A stretch of 64,000 bases of DNA from Betaproteobacteria bacterium Ga0077532 (GCA_001464895.1 LNEE01000013.1:1-64000); one strand, 5' to 3'; counted from the first letter of the stretch, positions 20,751 through 30,781 are shown. Numbers and translations are program-made. The notes: a model not told the origin generated them from the sequence alone.

Positions 20751-21651
20751 CGTCGTCGACGAGGCGTCGGACCAGGGCGTCGCCGCCGCTCATGGAGCCG
20801 TCCGGGGGCATGAGCCGATGGCCCGCAACACCTGGCAGGACAGCCTGGATGTCTTCGGGCAGCACGGCGTTGCGGCCTTCGATGAATGCCCACGCGCGGG
20901 CCGCGGCGAGGAGCGACAGGCCCGCTCGCGGGCTCAGCCCGCTCCCGAAGGCGGGGGACTGGCGGGAATGGGTCAGCAGCGCCTGCACGTAGTCGAGCAG
21001 AGCCGGGGCCGCGTGCACGCCGCGGGCGGCGGTCTGCAGCGCGAGCAGGCGTTCCGTGTCGAGTACCGGCGTCGTGGCCTCGATGACGGAGCGCCGTGTC
21101 TCGCCGCCCAGCAGGGCGCGTTCCGCCTTGGCATCGGGGTAGCCCAGGTGGATCCGCATCAGGAACCGATCGAGCTGCGACTCGGGCAGCGGATAGGTAC
21201 CTACCTGGTTCGACGGGTTCTGCGTGGCGATCACGAAGAAGGGCGCGGGCAGGGCGCGCGTCTGGCCGTCGACCGTCACCTGCTGTTCCTCCATGGCTTC
21301 GAGCAGCGCGCTCTGGGCCTTGGGGGTGGCGCGGTTCACCTCGTCGGCGAGCACCACCTGCGAGAAGACCGGCCCCGGATGGAAATCGAAGCGCCCCTGC
21401 TCGCGGTCGTACACCGAGACGCCGATGATGTCGGCCGGCAGGAGGTCGCTCGTGAACTGGATCCTCTGGAAGGCGAGCCCGAGCACCCGCGCGAATGCGT
21501 GGGCGAGCGTCGTCTTGCCGACGCCAGGGACGTCCTCGATCAGGAGATGGCCGCGGGCGAGGACACAGGCGAGGGTGAGGCGCACCTCGCGGGGCTTGCC
21601 GAGGAGGATGCCGTCGATGGCGGCGAGGACGGACTGGATGTCTGGGTTCAT
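20737..21651 (-). CDS. MoxR-family AAA+ ATPase
   Basis: A 304-residue AAA+ ATPase of the MoxR group, which remodel or activate vWA-type partner proteins. The Walker A loop is GVPGVGKTTLAHAF (near residue 40), Walker B is VVLADEVNRATPKAQSALLEAM, and the sensor-1 region is FVIATQNPSNQVGTYPLPE. It is the first gene of a three-gene minus-strand operon with DUF58 and the TgpA-like transglutaminase. About 95 bases separate its start from the stop of the acetyltransferase gene upstream. Confidence 0.95.
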   Translation of the reverse strand: MNPDIQSVLAAIDGILLGKPREVRLTLACVLARGHLLIEDVPGVGKTTLAHAFARVLGLAFQRIQFTSDLLPADIIGVSVYDREQGRFDFHPGPVFSQVVLADEVNRATPKAQSALLEAMEEQQVTVDGQTRALPAPFFVIATQNPSNQVGTYPLPESQLDRFLMRIHLGYPDAKAERALLGGETRRSVIEATTPVLDTERLLALQTAARGVHAAPALLDYVQALLTHSRQSPAFGSGLSPRAGLSLLAAARAWAFIEGRNAVLPEDIQAVLPGVAGHRLMPPDGSMSGGDALVRRLVDDVAVP

Positions 21652-21746
21652 GGGGTCGGTTTTCGTCGCCGCAGGGATGCCCTTGAGTGTGTGTTGGGGG
21701 GCGAGAGTTCGCGAGGGTATGTTCGAGGCGCTGCGTCAGCCCGCCA

Positions 21747-24440
21747 TCAGGCCGCGAGGCGCTTCACGACGATGCGCATGGTGGCGTCGTCCGGATCGGT
21801 CATCGCGTCGAAGCCGAGGCGGCTCATCAGGTGCAGCATCTTGGTGTTGTGGGCGAGCACGTAGCCGATCATCGTGCGCAGGCCGCGCGCGCGCGCCACC
21901 TCGATGAGCTGCCCCAGCAGCCGGGTGCCGATGCCCTTGCCGTGCCAGTCGTCGGCCACCGCGAGGGCGAACTCGCAACTCGCGCCGTCGGGGTCAATCA
22001 CGTACCGCGCGACGGCGATCTGATGGTCGATGCCCGCCTCCGATAACACGGCGACCAGGGCAAGTTCCCGGTCGTAGTCGATCTGCGTGAAGCGTACGAG
22101 CATCCGCTCCGACAGTTCGTGCAGGGCGTTCGCGAACCGGAAGTAGCGCGACTCTTCCGAGAGTGCCCGGACGAACGCCTGCTCCATCTCGGCATCCTCG
22201 GGCCGGATCGGTCGCACGAAGACTTCGCGACCGTCGTCCAGCACCCAGCTTCTCGCGAGATGTCCCGGGTAGGGGCAGATGGCCATGTGGGCGTAGCGGT
22301 CCGCCGCGGTGTCGTCGACGATCGGGCCCACCACCATGCGCGCGTCGGCGGCCACGGCACCGTTCTCGTCGAGGATGAGCGGGTTGATGTCCAACTCCGC
22401 GAGCCAGGGCAGCTCGCACACCATCTCGGACACCCGGAGCAGGACCTGCTCGAGGCTGACCAGGCTGGCCGGTGGCATGCCGCGCCAGGATCGAAGCGTC
22501 GCCGCGACGCGCGTGCGATCGATGAGATTCCGGGCAAGCACCTCATTGAGTGGCGGCAAAGCGACCGCCCGATCGGCGATCAGCTCCACCTGTGTGCCAC
22601 CCGCCCCGAGCGCGATGACGGGGCCGAACACGGGATCCCGCGACACCCCGACCATGATCTCGCGCCCGTGCGGCTTGTGGACCATGGGTTCGATCACGAT
22701 GCCTTCGATCCGCGCCTCGGGCAGCGCCGCGCGGACGTTCGTCTCGATCTGCAGGTAGGCGGTGCGCACCTCCTGCGTCGTCCCGATGTCGAGGCGCACG
22801 CCACCCACGTCGGACTTGTGCGCGAGATCCGGCGAATGCACCTTCATCGCGACCGGGAACCCCATCTGTTGTGCGAGCGCGATGGCTTCCGGCACGGACC
22901 GCGCGATGGCAGTTGCCGCCACGGGGATCCGGAAGGCCGCGAGAACCCCCTTCGATTCGCTCTCCGTGAGCCCGGTCCGACCGGCGGCGAGCGCTGCCTC
23001 GATCAGGGCGCGCGCACCCTCCAGGTCGGGCGCCTGATGGTCTTGCGCGAGGGGCCCTGGCACCTGCATGAGCAGCCGCTGGTTGCTGTAGAACGCGACG
23101 ATGTTCGCGAACGCCTCGACCGCGGGCTCGGGCGCGCTGAAGGCGGGAAGCCCTGCAGCCTGCAGCGTCCGCAGCGGTGACGCTGTGCTCGTCTCGCCCA
23201 TGAAGCACGCGATCACGGGCTTGCCGGGCGCGGCGGAAGCTTCCGCGATGCTCCGGGCGACATCGTCCGGATCGCTCATCGCCTGCGGCGTCACGATAGC
23301 GACGACGCCATCGACCCCCTCGTCCGCGAGGCAAGCGGCGATCGCCAGTCGGTAGCGTTCCGGCGAGGCGTCCTCCAATACGTCGACCGGGTTGCCACCG
23401 GACCAGCTGGCCGGCAAGGCGGCGTCCAGTGCGCGATGCGTCGCCGGGGCAAGTTCGGACAACACCAGCCCGACGTCCGTTGCGCGGTCGACGGCCATCA
23501 CGCCGGGCCCGCCGCCGTTGGTGACGATGGCGAGGTGCCGGCCGACCGGGCGGTAACGCGACGACAGGTACTTCGCCGCCGCGAAGAGTTGCGTGTAGCT
23601 CGACACACGGACCGCGCCGGCGCGGCGCAGGGCGGCGTCGAAGGCTTCGTCGGGACCCGCCATCGCACCGGTGTGCGTCGTCGCGGCGCGGGAGCCCGCC
23701 GGGCCTCGTCCGCTCTTCAGCACCACCACCGGCTTGATCCGCGCAGCCGCCCGGAGCGCGCTCATGAAACGGCGGGCGCCACGCACGCCTTCGATGTACA
23801 GCACGATGCTGTCGGTGAGCGGGTCTGCGGTCAGGAAATCGAGCACTTCGGAGAAGTCGATGTCGAGCTGGTTGCCCAGCGACACGACGCTCGAGAAGCC
23901 GAGCCCATCCGCGCGGGCCCAGTCGAGCATCGCGCTGGCGAGCCCGCCGGATTGCGAGACGAGGGCCATGGCGCCGGCCTTTGCGCCGGTCCGGGCGAAC
24001 GATGCGTTCAGTCCCGCCGACGGCCGCAACAGACCCAGGGAGTTGGGACCGAGCACCCGAACACGCGCCTCGCGGGCGGTCCGGGCCACTTCGTCGAGGA
24101 GGCGGGCGTCAGCCGGCGTGCGGTCGTTGAGTCCGGACGTCAGGATCGCGACCCCCCCAGCACCGCGTTCGCCCGCCGCAGCCAACAGGGCGGGGAGGGT
24201 GGCCGCCTGCGTTGCAAGCACGACGAGATCCGGTGCCGATGGCAGCGCCGCGAGACTGCGGAAGGCGGGACGTCCCAGGACGGACGCGTGGCGCGGATGG
24301 ACCGGGTAGAGCGCCCCCTGGAACCCGCTCTCGGCGAGATTGCGCATGACGGCAGCACCGACGGACCCCGGGTCCTCGCCAGCCCCGACGATGGCGACAC
24401 TGGCGGGGCTGAAGAGGCGGTGCAGCGGATGGGCGGACAT
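21747..24440 (-). CDS. Pat/YfiQ-type protein lysine acetyltransferase (acyl-CoA synthetase-like fused to GNAT)
   Basis: An 897-residue fusion. The N-terminal half resembles NDP-forming acyl-CoA synthetases: CoA-binding domain (about 1-130, FSPASVAIVGAGEDPGSVG), succinyl-CoA ligase-like domain (about 150-290, ALVSQSGGLASAMLDWA) and an ATP-grasp part (about 490-700, VAMKVHSPDLAHKSDVGGV). A GNAT domain ends it (about 730-890, FALAVADDWHGKGIGTRLLG). This is the layout of Pat/YfiQ, which acetylates lysines of acetyl-CoA synthetase and other proteins. I cannot tell from sequence whether the synthetase half is catalytically active. The next gene, divergent, is an HDAC-family deacetylase, which strengthens the protein-acetylation reading. 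Confidence 0.92.
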   Translation of the reverse strand: MSAHPLHRLFSPASVAIVGAGEDPGSVGAAVMRNLAESGFQGALYPVHPRHASVLGRPAFRSLAALPSAPDLVVLATQAATLPALLAAAGERGAGGVAILTSGLNDRTPADARLLDEVARTAREARVRVLGPNSLGLLRPSAGLNASFARTGAKAGAMALVSQSGGLASAMLDWARADGLGFSSVVSLGNQLDIDFSEVLDFLTADPLTDSIVLYIEGVRGARRFMSALRAAARIKPVVVLKSGRGPAGSRAATTHTGAMAGPDEAFDAALRRAGAVRVSSYTQLFAAAKYLSSRYRPVGRHLAIVTNGGGPGVMAVDRATDVGLVLSELAPATHRALDAALPASWSGGNPVDVLEDASPERYRLAIAACLADEGVDGVVAIVTPQAMSDPDDVARSIAEASAAPGKPVIACFMGETSTASPLRTLQAAGLPAFSAPEPAVEAFANIVAFYSNQRLLMQVPGPLAQDHQAPDLEGARALIEAALAAGRTGLTESESKGVLAAFRIPVAATAIARSVPEAIALAQQMGFPVAMKVHSPDLAHKSDVGGVRLDIGTTQEVRTAYLQIETNVRAALPEARIEGIVIEPMVHKPHGREIMVGVSRDPVFGPVIALGAGGTQVELIADRAVALPPLNEVLARNLIDRTRVAATLRSWRGMPPASLVSLEQVLLRVSEMVCELPWLAELDINPLILDENGAVAADARMVVGPIVDDTAADRYAHMAICPYPGHLARSWVLDDGREVFVRPIRPEDAEMEQAFVRALSEESRYFRFANALHELSERMLVRFTQIDYDRELALVAVLSEAGIDHQIAVARYVIDPDGASCEFALAVADDWHGKGIGTRLLGQLIEVARARGLRTMIGYVLAHNTKMLHLMSRLGFDAMTDPDDATMRIVVKRLAA

Positions 24441-24625
24441 GGTGACCGGACGCGGGCGACGACGTGGCAGGGAATTCCATGGGCATTCTAGCGGCGGGTG
24501 GTCCCGGGCCGTCGATCCGGTGGAGGTTTTCTCGCAGCCGAATGCTCCGGCCCTGTCTGCGCCGCGCCGCGGGCGCTACCATCGTTGGACGAAACCCGCT
24601 TTCCCGACTACGCGATTCCGCCGCC

Positions 24626-25549
24626 ATGACCACTGCGTTCATCCGCCACACAGACTGCGTCCGCCACGACATGGGGCACCATCACCCGGAGTGTCCGGCA
24701 CGGCTCGGTGCCGTCGAGGATCAGCTCATCGCCTCGGGTCTGATGCAGGCCCTCGATGTACACGATGCCCCGCTGGCGACCCGCGAACAGCTCCTCCTGG
24801 TGCATTCGGAGGCCCATCTCGATGCCCTCGATCGGATGGCGCCGGACCAGGGCATCGCGCACGTGGACCCCGACACGGCGATGAACCCGTACACGCTGAA
24901 GGCGGCGTACCGCGCGGCCGGCGCGGCCGTGCTGGCCACGGATCTCGTGATCGGGGGGCGGGCCGACAACGCGTTCTGCAACGTCCGTCCGCCCGGGCAT
25001 CACGCCGAACGGCGCCGGGCCATGGGGTTCTGCTTCTTCAACAACGTCGCGGTCGCTGCCGCCCATGCGCTGACGGTCCACGGACTGGAGCGGGTCGCGG
25101 TGATCGATTTCGATGTGCACCACGGCAATGGCACCGAGGACATCTTCGCCGAGGACGGACGCGTGGTGATGGTGTCGATCTTCCAGCACCCCTTCTACCC
25201 GTACAGCGGTACCGAACCGCGTGGTGAGCACATGGTGAACGTGCCCCTGCCGGCCTACAGCGCCGGGCGCCAGTTCCGGGAGGCCGTCGACCGTCACTGG
25301 TGGCCGGCGCTAGAGCGGTTCGACCCGCAGATGCTGTTCGTGTCGGCGGGGTTCGACGCCCACCGGGACGACGACATGGCGTCGATGGGGCTGGTGGAGG
25401 CCGACTACGCCTGGATCACCGGCAGCCTGATGGAGTTCGCGGCGCGCCGATGCGCCGGCCGCATCGTCTCGACACTGGAGGGTGGATACGAGCTCCATGC
25501 GCTCGGCCGCAGTGTCGCGGCGCACGTACGGGTGCTTGCCGGGTTGTGA
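24626..25549 (+). CDS. Histone deacetylase-family (acetoin-utilisation-like) deacetylase
   Basis: A 307-residue member of the class II-type HDAC/AcuC superfamily of zinc amidohydrolases. Visible landmarks: HHHPECPARLGAV near the N-terminus, NVRPPGHHAERRRAMGFCFF with the active-site His pair, VIDFDVHHGNGTEDIF with the Asp and His zinc ligands, and VSAGFDAHRDD carrying the third ligand Asp. ATG 24626 begins the family sequence; earlier in-frame starts lie in unrelated upstream sequence. It is divergent from the Pat-type acetyltransferase with a 185-base gap. It could act on acetyl-lysine or on small acetylated amines such as polyamines. Confidence 0.94.
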   Translation: MTTAFIRHTDCVRHDMGHHHPECPARLGAVEDQLIASGLMQALDVHDAPLATREQLLLVHSEAHLDALDRMAPDQGIAHVDPDTAMNPYTLKAAYRAAGAAVLATDLVIGGRADNAFCNVRPPGHHAERRRAMGFCFFNNVAVAAAHALTVHGLERVAVIDFDVHHGNGTEDIFAEDGRVVMVSIFQHPFYPYSGTEPRGEHMVNVPLPAYSAGRQFREAVDRHWWPALERFDPQMLFVSAGFDAHRDDDMASMGLVEADYAWITGSLMEFAARRCAGRIVSTLEGGYELHALGRSVAAHVRVLAGL

Positions 25550-25705
25550 TCCGCCGTCGCGACACGAAGATTGCGCTCAAGTCTGCGCCGACCGATCCGA
25601 CAAGCCATCAACCTCCGGGTCGCCTGGCGTCCAGTCCGGGCTGGGCGCGCGTTCCGGAGGGGTGCCTCCTGGTGGGGGAGGCGCCGGCACACGGAGAGGC
25701 GGAAC

Positions 25706-25843
25706 ATGGATGGTGCAACGGATAACCGGGTGGACGACGGATCCCGCGAGTGGTTGCTGTCGCTCGCATTGATCCAGGCCGTGGTGGTGACCGCAATCCT
25801 CTGGGGCGGGCAGGGGGCGGCCTGGGCGCTGGCGGGGCTGTAG
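25706..25843 (+). CDS. Small single-span membrane protein (hypothetical)
   Basis: A 45-residue open frame starting at ATG 25706 with GGAGAGGCGG 5-10 bases upstream, an unusually good ribosome-binding site for chance. The N-terminal 17 residues are acidic and polar (MDGATDNRVDDGSREW). A single hydrophobic helix follows (LLSLALIQAVVVTAILWGG) and the protein ends AWALAGL. I do not recognise a family. It lies between the deacetylase gene and an Mth938-like gene on the opposite strand, and neither overlaps it. It may be a chance frame. Confidence 0.45.
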   Translation: MDGATDNRVDDGSREWLLSLALIQAVVVTAILWGGQGAAWALAGL

Positions 25844-25927
25844 GCCGCGATCGAGAAGTCCTTCCCGGTCCGCCGGCAAGGTGGCCCGGGCGAGAACCAT
25901 CTCCCGCCGGGGACTCTCCGATTCTCT

Positions 25928-26296
25928 TCAGAGCATCAGGGCTGCGGCGACCTTCCGCCCTTCCGCGAGCAGTATGTTGTACGTTCGACAAGCGGCTGGC
26001 GTGTCCATGACCTCCACCCCGATCCGGGCGGCCGACAGGGGCGCGTAGATCCGCGGGTGGACGAGGTGCATGCGGGGGCCGGTGCCGAGCAGCACGATCT
26101 CCAGCGGGAGCGCCGCCAGGAACGTCAGATCCGCCGCCGCGAGACGGTCAGCCGGCCCCGCCTCCCAGGGTTCGATCAGGCGGTCTGCGAACACCACGAC
26201 GCTGGTCGCGACGCGTCTTCCATTGATGACGACATGACCGTCACCGTAGCCGGTGAAGGCGTTCATGCCTTCGAATCGGTCGAGATGCAACTTCAA
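25928..26296 (-). CDS. Mth938-like (DUF498) domain protein
   Basis: A 122-residue protein of the Mth938/Xcc1710 family, whose mitochondrial relative NDUFAF3 helps assemble respiratory complex I. The features seen are [21 protein letters not shown] at the N-terminal side, [19 protein letters not shown] in the middle and [20 protein letters not shown] near the end, matching the family pattern. Its bacterial role is not established. It is divergent from alaC with an 86-base gap. Confidence 0.9.
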   Translation of the reverse strand: MKLHLDRFEGMNAFTGYGDGHVVINGRRVATSVVVFADRLIEPWEAGPADRLAAADLTFLAALPLEIVLLGTGPRMHLVHPRIYAPLSAARIGVEVMDTPAACRTYNILLAEGRKVAAALML

Positions 26297-26382
26297 GCGG
26301 GATCTCCCGGTTTGCCGAACGGGTGTGCGGACTCTACCATTGGCGCTTTTCCCGGCCCGCCGGCCCCTTCCGGAGTCCCCTC

Positions 26383-27594
26383 GTGCACGAGTTTCCCCGC
26401 ATCAAGCGCCTGCCGCCGTACGTCTTCAACATCACCGGCGAGCTGAAGGCGGCGGCTCGCAAGCGCGGAGAGGACATCATCGACTTCGGCATGGGCAATC
26501 CGGACCAGCCCACGCCCCGGCACATCGTCGACAAGCTGGTCGAGACGGCCCAGCGCGGTGACACGCACCGCTACTCGGTTTCCAAGGGCATCCCCAGGCT
26601 GCGCCGCGCCATCACCAACTGGTACAAGACCCGGTACGCCGTCGACCTCGACCCCGATACCGAGGCCATCGCCACCATCGGATCGAAGGAAGGCATCGCG
26701 CACCTCGCCCTCGCGACGCTCGACCGCGGGGACATCGTCCTCGTCCCGAATCCGAGCTACCCCATCCACATCTACGGGCCGGTGATCGCCGGTGCCGACA
26801 TCCGCCACGTGGCGCTGGTGCCTGGTCGCGACTTCTTCGAGGAACTCGAGAAGGCCATCCGGGATTCGTATCCGAAGCCCAAGATGCTGATCCTGAACTT
26901 CCCGGCGAATCCGACGGCGCAGTGCGTCGAGCTGCCGTTCTTCGAACGGATCATCAAGCTCGCCCGCGAACACGACATCTTCGTCGTGCACGATCTGGCC
27001 TATGCCGACATCGTCTACGACGGATGGAAAGCACCGTCGATCCTCCAGGTGCCCGGTGCCAAGGACGTCGCGGTGGAGTTCTTCACGCTGTCGAAGAGCT
27101 ACAACATGGCAGGCTGGCGCGTGGGCTTTATGGTCGGCAATCGTGAACTCGTCGGTGCGCTCGCCCGGATGAAGAGCTATCACGACTACGGCACGTTCAC
27201 CCCGATCCAGGTGGCTGCCATCGTGGCACTGGAAGGGCCGCAGGACTGCGTGCACACCATCGCCCAGACCTATCAGAAGCGTCGCGACGTACTCGTCGCA
27301 GGCCTCCATGCCCTCGACTGGATGGTCGAGATTCCCAAGGCCACGATGTACATCTGGGCGCAGATCCCGGAGGCCTATCGCGCCATGGGATCGCTCGAGT
27401 TCTCGAAGAAGCTGCTGGCGGACGCGAAGGTCGCGGTCTCGCCCGGCATCGGCTTCGGCGACTACGGCGACGACCACGTCCGCTTCTCGCTGATCGAGAA
27501 CGAGGCCCGGACCCGTCAGGCGATCCGCGGCATCCGGGACATGTTCCGGAAGGACGGCCTGCTTTCGCCGTCGCAGATCGCGAAGGTCGGATGA
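26383..27594 (+). CDS. alaC: Class I/II PLP aminotransferase, AlaC-like
   Basis: A 403-residue PLP-dependent aminotransferase. The PLP lysine is in [18 protein letters not shown], and [19 protein letters not shown] and [18 protein letters not shown] are also family marks. This subgroup includes glutamate-pyruvate aminotransferase AlaC and LL-diaminopimelate aminotransferases; the position directly before hom and thrC is typical of the AlaC-type gene in betaproteobacteria. GTG 26383 ([16 protein letters not shown]) fits the family start. Starts further upstream from 26323 are open but non-homologous. Its stop overlaps the GNAT start by four bases. Confidence 0.92.
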   Translation: MHEFPRIKRLPPYVFNITGELKAAARKRGEDIIDFGMGNPDQPTPRHIVDKLVETAQRGDTHRYSVSKGIPRLRRAITNWYKTRYAVDLDPDTEAIATIGSKEGIAHLALATLDRGDIVLVPNPSYPIHIYGPVIAGADIRHVALVPGRDFFEELEKAIRDSYPKPKMLILNFPANPTAQCVELPFFERIIKLAREHDIFVVHDLAYADIVYDGWKAPSILQVPGAKDVAVEFFTLSKSYNMAGWRVGFMVGNRELVGALARMKSYHDYGTFTPIQVAAIVALEGPQDCVHTIAQTYQKRRDVLVAGLHALDWMVEIPKATMYIWAQIPEAYRAMGSLEFSKKLLADAKVAVSPGIGFGDYGDDHVRFSLIENEARTRQAIRGIRDMFRKDGLLSPSQIAKVG

Positions 27595-28040
27595 CGGGGT
27601 TCCGGGTGGTGCGGGTGAGCAGCCCCGCAGGCGAACTGCTCGAGCCCGACTGGCTGCCGCGGGCGGAGTCCGTGCACCGGCAGTTGCGGCCTGATCTCGA
27701 GGCCGACTACCCGGCGCAGATGCGTCGGATCCTGGCCGGTGGCGGCGAGATGGCGGTGGTGGCGGACGGTGATGTCGTGCGGTGCGTGACGGTCTTCCGC
27801 AGCTTCGAGAACACCCATCTGGGCACGCGCTTCTACGTCGATGACCTGGTGACGGACGAGGCGGCACGCTCCACCGGCGCCGGTGCGACGATGCTGCGCT
27901 GGCTGGAGGACGAGGCACGCGCCCGCGGTTGCGGTTCGATCGATCTCGAATCCGGCGTTCAGCGCGCAGGCGCGCATCGCTTCTACTTTCGCGAAGGTTT
28001 TTCAATCCCGAGTTACAGCTTCAGGAAACCGATTCGATGA
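27591..28040 (+). CDS. GNAT-family N-acetyltransferase
   Basis: A 149-residue GNAT protein. The acetyl-CoA-binding stretch is [36 protein letters not shown], followed by [23 protein letters not shown], the usual beta4-alpha3 and C-terminal region. The substrate is unknown. It overlaps alaC and hom by four bases on each side, so it is embedded in the aspartate-family operon. It probably modifies an amino acid, an intermediate or an analogue of this pathway, but that is an inference from position only. Confidence 0.9.
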   Translation: MTGFRVVRVSSPAGELLEPDWLPRAESVHRQLRPDLEADYPAQMRRILAGGGEMAVVADGDVVRCVTVFRSFENTHLGTRFYVDDLVTDEAARSTGAGATMLRWLEDEARARGCGSIDLESGVQRAGAHRFYFREGFSIPSYSFRKPIR

Positions 28041-29353
28041 AACCCATCAACGTGGGCCTGCTGGGCATCGGCACCGTGGGCGGCGGCACGTTCAACGTGC
28101 TGAAACGCAACCAGAGCGAGATCCAGCGCCGTGCCGGGCGGGGCATCCAGATCACCGCCGTGGCCGACAAGGATCTCGCCCGCGCGAAGTCGGTCGTGGG
28201 CGAGGGCGTGCGCGTCACCGACGATGCCTTCACCGTCGTACGCGACCCCGACATCGACATCGTCGTCGAACTGATCGGTGGCTACACCATCGCGAAGACT
28301 CTCATCCTGGAGGCCATCGCGAACGGCAAGCACGTGGTGACGGCCAACAAGGCGCTGCTCGCCACGCACGGCAACGAGATCTTCGCGCGCGCCCGGGAGA
28401 AGGGCGTGATGGTCGCCTTCGAGGCTGCGGTGGCCGGCGGCATCCCGATCATCAAGGCGCTGCGGGAAGGCCTCACCGCCAATCGCATCGAATGGATCGC
28501 CGGGATCATCAACGGCACGAGCAACTTCATCCTGTCGGAGATGCGTGACAAGGGCCTCGCCTTCGACACCGTGCTGGCCGAGGCCCAGCGTCTGGGGTAC
28601 GCGGAGGCCGACCCGACGTTCGACATCCAGGGGATCGACGCCGCACACAAGCTGACGATCATGTCGGCCATCGCGTTCGGCATCCCCATGCAGTTCGAGA
28701 AGGCCTACACCGAAGGCATCGCAGCCCTCACGAAGGACGACATCCGCTACGCCGAGCAACTCGGCTACCGCATCAAGCTGCTCGGCATCACGCGGCGCAC
28801 GCCGGCAGGCATCGAGCTGCGCGTGCATCCGACGCTCATCCCCGCGCGCCGTCTCATTGCCAACGTCGAGGGCGTGATGAACGCGGTGCTCGTGAAGGGC
28901 GATGCGGTCGGGGCGACCCTCTACTACGGTGCCGGCGCCGGTGCGGAGCCGACGGCGTCGGCCGTGGTGGCCGATCTGGTCGACGTGACGCGCATGCAGA
29001 CGGCCGATCCGGAGAACCGGGTCCCGCACCTCGCGTTCCAGCCCGATCAGCTCTCCGACACGCCGATCCTGCCGATGGAGGAGGTCGAGACCTCGTACTA
29101 CCTCCGGCTCCGCGTGTACGACCGTCCCGGGGTGCTCGCCGACGTGGCGCGCATCCTCGCCGACCACACCATCTCGATCGATGCGATGGTGCAGAAGGAA
29201 CCCGCGGAGGGCGAGGACCAGGCCGACATCGTTCTGCTCACCCACCGCACGATCGAGAAGCATACGAACGCGGCCATCGCACGGATCGAGGCGCTGCCCA
29301 CCGTGTCGGGCAAGATCACCCGGATCCGGCTCGAAGAGCTGGGTCGCCACTGA
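28037..29353 (+). CDS. hom: Homoserine dehydrogenase
   Basis: Hom reduces aspartate semialdehyde to homoserine with NAD(P)H, on the path to threonine, methionine and isoleucine. The 438-residue protein has an N-terminal Rossmann fold (VGLLGIGTVGGGTFNVL), the catalytic region with NGTSNFILSEM and YAEADPTFDIQGIDAAHK, and a C-terminal ACT domain (about 355-430, LRVYDRPGVLADVARIL) that usually mediates threonine feedback. There is no fused aspartokinase. It overlaps the preceding GNAT gene and is followed by thrC after 21 bases. Confidence 0.97.
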   Translation: MKPINVGLLGIGTVGGGTFNVLKRNQSEIQRRAGRGIQITAVADKDLARAKSVVGEGVRVTDDAFTVVRDPDIDIVVELIGGYTIAKTLILEAIANGKHVVTANKALLATHGNEIFARAREKGVMVAFEAAVAGGIPIIKALREGLTANRIEWIAGIINGTSNFILSEMRDKGLAFDTVLAEAQRLGYAEADPTFDIQGIDAAHKLTIMSAIAFGIPMQFEKAYTEGIAALTKDDIRYAEQLGYRIKLLGITRRTPAGIELRVHPTLIPARRLIANVEGVMNAVLVKGDAVGATLYYGAGAGAEPTASAVVADLVDVTRMQTADPENRVPHLAFQPDQLSDTPILPMEEVETSYYLRLRVYDRPGVLADVARILADHTISIDAMVQKEPAEGEDQADIVLLTHRTIEKHTNAAIARIEALPTVSGKITRIRLEELGRH

Positions 29354-29374
29354 CAGCGGGCCACGGAGCATTCC

Positions 29375-30781
29375 ATGCGTTACGTTTCCACCCGCGGCGG
29401 CATGCCGCCGACGCCGTTCACCGGGATCCTCCTGGAGGGCCTCGCGCCCGACGGCGGGCTCTCGATGCCGGAGACCTATCCGCAGGTGAGCCGCGCGGAC
29501 CTCGATGCGTGGCGACCGCTCGGTTATCGGGATCTCGCCTTCGAGATCTTCTCGCGGTTCATGGACGACATCCCGTCAGCCGACCTGCGCGACATCGTCG
29601 ACCGTACGTACACGGCTGCGGCGTTCGGGTCCGACGACATCACGCCGCTGTCGACGTTGGAGCCTGGCGTGCATCTGCTGCACCTCTCGAACGGCCCGAC
29701 GCTTGCGTTCAAGGACGTCGCGATGCAGTTGCTCGGCAACCTGTTCGAGTACGTGCTTGCGAAGCGCGGCGAGGAACTGAACATCCTCGGCGCGACCTCC
29801 GGCGACACGGGCTCCGCCGCCGAGTACGCCATGCGCGGCAAGCAGGGTGTCCGCGTCTTCATGCTCTCGCCCGACGGCAAGATGAGTCCGTTCCAGACGG
29901 CGCAGATGTACTCGCTCCAGGACGCCAACATCTTCAACATCGCCGTGAAGGGTGTGTTCGACGACTGCCAGGACATGGTGAAGGCCGTGTCCAACGATCT
30001 CGCGTTCAAGGCGAAGTACCGCATCGGCACCGTGAACTCGATCAACTGGGCGCGCCTCGTCGCGCAGGTCGTCTACTACTTCAAGGGCTACTTCGCCGCC
30101 ACGAAGGGCAACGACGAGCAGGTCACCTTCTCGGTGCCGTCGGGCAATTTCGGCAATGTCTGCGCGGGGCACGTGGCGCGCATGATGGGCCTGCCCGTCC
30201 GCCGTCTCGTCGTCGCGACGAACGAGAACGACGTCCTCGACGAATTCTTCCGGACCGGGCGCTATCGCGTCAGGCCGTCGTCCGCCGTCGCGCAGACGTC
30301 CAGCCCGTCGATGGACATCTCCAAGGCCTCGAATTTCGAACGATTCGTGTTCGACCTGGTGGGGCGTGATCCGAAGATCGTCTCGGATCTCTGGAAGCAG
30401 GTCGACACCACCGGCGAGTTCGATCTCTCGGCCACGCCTTACTTCGCGCGCCTCGCGGATTTCGGGTTCGTGTCCGGCCGAAGCAGCCACGCCGATCGCC
30501 TGACGACCATCCGCCGGGTCCATGCGACGTACGGGGTGACCGTCGACACGCATACGGCCGACGGCATCAAGGCGGGGCTCGAACAACGCGAGGCGGGCGT
30601 CCCGCTGCTGTGCCTGGAAACCGCGCTGCCTGCCAAGTTCTCGGCGACCATCGTCGAGGCGCTCGGCCACGAACCTGCGCGGCCCGCCGGGTTCGACCGG
30701 ATCGAGGCGCTGCCGCTGCGCTACGACGTGATGTCGGCCGACGCAGAGGCGGTGAAGCGGTACATCGAAGCGCGTTGCTGA
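29375..30781 (+). CDS. thrC: Threonine synthase
   Basis: ThrC converts O-phosphohomoserine to threonine using PLP. The 468-residue enzyme carries the PLP lysine in NGPTLAFKDVAMQLLG, the phosphate-contacting ATSGDTGSAAEYAM and the glycine-rich FSVPSGNFGNVCAGHVARMM. The N-terminus MRYVSTRGGMPPTPF is the standard start, giving a protein of usual length for the proteobacterial type. No thrB lies nearby, so homoserine kinase must be elsewhere. It is the last gene of the alaC-GNAT-hom-thrC cluster; a helicase gene follows on the same strand after 53 bases. Confidence 0.97.
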   Translation: MRYVSTRGGMPPTPFTGILLEGLAPDGGLSMPETYPQVSRADLDAWRPLGYRDLAFEIFSRFMDDIPSADLRDIVDRTYTAAAFGSDDITPLSTLEPGVHLLHLSNGPTLAFKDVAMQLLGNLFEYVLAKRGEELNILGATSGDTGSAAEYAMRGKQGVRVFMLSPDGKMSPFQTAQMYSLQDANIFNIAVKGVFDDCQDMVKAVSNDLAFKAKYRIGTVNSINWARLVAQVVYYFKGYFAATKGNDEQVTFSVPSGNFGNVCAGHVARMMGLPVRRLVVATNENDVLDEFFRTGRYRVRPSSAVAQTSSPSMDISKASNFERFVFDLVGRDPKIVSDLWKQVDTTGEFDLSATPYFARLADFGFVSGRSSHADRLTTIRRVHATYGVTVDTHTADGIKAGLEQREAGVPLLCLETALPAKFSATIVEALGHEPARPAGFDRIEALPLRYDVMSADAEAVKRYIEARC

